From assembly GCA_005281725.1 (NCBI GenBank), contig SSBO01000009.1, forward strand, positions 8,556,303 to 8,620,302: a DNA stretch of 64,000 nt, read 5' to 3'. The stretch is from Wuchereria bancrofti. Its lineage: Eukaryota > Nematoda > Chromadorea > Rhabditida > Onchocercidae. Made by a program: the position numbers and the translations under genes. The notes beneath the pieces were generated by a model. That model did not search any database. It saw nothing but the letters and a program-made list of their open reading frames with translations, and was not told where the DNA came from. Below are positions 62,812-64,000 of the stretch, piece by piece; position 1 is the first letter of the stretch; every line of letters starts with the position of its first letter.

Positions 62812-63651
62812 ATGGCACGAAAGAGAAAAATTGTTGTATCAGAAGATCAAACTATGGTGCCAAGAAGTGATAATATGATAGTAAAGAATGTCGATCATAT
62901 GATGTTAAGAGAAGGAAATGATGTGATAAAGGATAAGGATGAAGAAATGGAAGGAATAGATGAAGCTATGATAGTAGCAGATAACGAAATGACATCAATT
63001 AATGATGATAATGATGTGTTATCATCAGTAGATGAAAATGTGATGGTTACAAATGATATGATATTAGCTAAACCATCAAAGAAATCAGTGGAGGAAATTA
63101 TGGCATTCAGTGATTGTGAGATGGAAGAGAATGATGAACCAATGATAATATCATCGAAAGATAGTAGTGATGTGACACCAATGGATACAGCCATATTATC
63201 AGTAAACGAAGATGGAATATCAGTAAATGAAGTTGTTGGATTAATGGAAGGAAATGATAAGCAAAATGAATGTTCAAGCAAAGATGGACTAATGATAGTA
63301 GTAAACAGTGATAAGGTAGAAATGGATGAAGTAGTATCTATAGATGAAGCAATGTTAGTAGATGAACCATTGCAATCAATGGATAAAATTATGATATCAG
63401 AAAATACAATTATGGAAATGGAAGATCAGATTATGATATCGAAAGATGATGCATTAATGGAAATGGATAAAATTATATCATCAGACGAGGAAGTAATAAA
63501 AGTGGAAAATCAAGTTATAATTTCAAATGATGATGTGATGGAAGTAAAAATTGATTCGATAGGATCAATCAGCGCAAAAATATCACCAATAGATGAACCA
63601 ATGACGTCAGTTGATGAAAATGAACAAAATGTTTGTTCTTTTAACGATTGA
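62812..63651 (+). CDS. Acidic, Met-rich repeat protein of unknown function
   Basis: A single uninterrupted exon of 279 codons, by far the longest open frame in a window where other genes average about 40 codons per exon. I do not recognise the family. It starts MARKRKIVV, a basic N-terminus that could be a nuclear localisation signal, and has no signal peptide or membrane segment. Residues about 45-275 are imperfect repeats of 13 to 16 residues built on 'DE-x-MI-[IV]-S-x-D-D-x-MEM': DEAMIVADNEM, DEPMIISSKD, DGLMIVVNSD, DEAMLVDEP, DKIMISENTIMEM, EDQIMISKDDALMEM, DKIISSDEEV, ENQVIISNDDVMEV and DEPMTSVDEN. Composition is dominated by Asp, Glu, Met, Ile and Ser, with four Cys. The regular acidic-hydrophobic pattern suggests an extended or weakly structured acidic protein. 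The antisense frame also stays open but mirrors codon bias. It could be a fast-evolving lineage-specific gene or a recent retrocopy. Confidence 0.65.
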   Translation: MARKRKIVVSEDQTMVPRSDNMIVKNVDHMMLREGNDVIKDKDEEMEGIDEAMIVADNEMTSINDDNDVLSSVDENVMVTNDMILAKPSKKSVEEIMAFSDCEMEENDEPMIISSKDSSDVTPMDTAILSVNEDGISVNEVVGLMEGNDKQNECSSKDGLMIVVNSDKVEMDEVVSIDEAMLVDEPLQSMDKIMISENTIMEMEDQIMISKDDALMEMDKIISSDEEVIKVENQVIISNDDVMEVKIDSIGSISAKISPIDEPMTSVDENEQNVCSFND

Positions 63652-64000
63652 AACAAACAATAAGTTTGTAATATCAACAATGGAAAAAAAAACAGTAATT
63701 CAGGGAGTTTTCATAATATTAAATTTTTGTTTCAACTAAATTATTTCGCACTTTTTTAGGCTAAAGTTTATTGATTTAATTATTGCCAAATGCTGTTCAA
63801 AGTTGCAAATTTAGCACCAATTGTTATAATTTTTGTTGTTGTTTTTTTTTGAAATTGAAAATAGTTTGTATTAATTTACTAAAAAATGTGAATCATATTA
63901 GTAGATTTCAGGAAATTTCTTTAAAAAAAAATAACAAAATAATTTCCTAGAGTAATAGCAAACAAATTATTTACTGCTTTTAATGATCTCTTCAGAAAAA
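63652..64000. other. 3' flank of the acidic-repeat gene
   Basis: AT-rich sequence with CAATAAG 7 bases after the stop codon as a possible weak polyadenylation signal. No other feature was seen before the window ends. Confidence 0.6.

Noticed and set aside
1..64000. Bacterial endosymbiont insertion, transposon genes, CRISPR array, tRNA or rRNA genes
   Set aside because: No long intronless bacterial-type frames, transposase or reverse-transcriptase motifs, regularly spaced exact repeats, or tRNA-like cloverleaf words were seen by eye.

Overview
The window looks like nuclear DNA of a nematode. It is very AT-rich, its genes are split into many short exons by AT-rich introns of about 90 to 2,500 bases, and most introns end in T-rich tracts followed by CAG or TAG. 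The gene set (an orphan peptide-type GPCR, a Cys-loop anion channel, TFIIA, ING, MEMO) is animal. Long AT-rich introns with abundant decayed minisatellites would suit a filarial (clade III) worm, but that placement is inference. I see no bacterial insert, transposon coding sequence, CRISPR array or tRNA gene.

Layout. 1-7100: no gene seen. 7151-11287 (+): seven-exon rhodopsin-like GPCR. 11288-21338: 10 kb without a supported gene, holding minisatellites, a TTA microsatellite, a 14-bp-arm hairpin and a 3-N assembly gap flanked by an exact 156-bp duplicate. 21339-30644 (+): Cys-loop ligand-gated anion channel, whose signal-peptide exon does not yet join the rest in phase. 32875-37269 (+): protein with PDZ-like repeats, 5' end not found. 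38772-43081 (-): TFIIA alpha/beta precursor, complete in nine exons, with a Taspase1-type QLDG site. 43082-47922: no gene seen, degenerate repeats. 47923-54001 (+): DOMON plus cytochrome b561 ferric-reductase-like membrane protein with all four haem histidines. 55444-57542 (+): ING4/5-type PHD protein, with three CACGTG E-boxes upstream. 58366-62118 (-): MEMO1 orthologue, complete in ten exons. 62812-63651 (+): intronless 279-residue acidic, Met-rich repeat protein of unknown function, divergent from MEMO1.

Exon boundaries come from reading splice sites by eye, requiring phase continuity and conserved residues across each junction. TFIIA, ING and MEMO1 are phase-consistent from start to stop and close to the family length. 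The genes do not form one pathway. The GPCR and channel are neuronal-type receptors; TFIIA and ING are nuclear transcription and chromatin factors; the b561 protein and MEMO1 belong to redox and metal-binding families. The most notable unknown is the acidic repeat protein at the right end.
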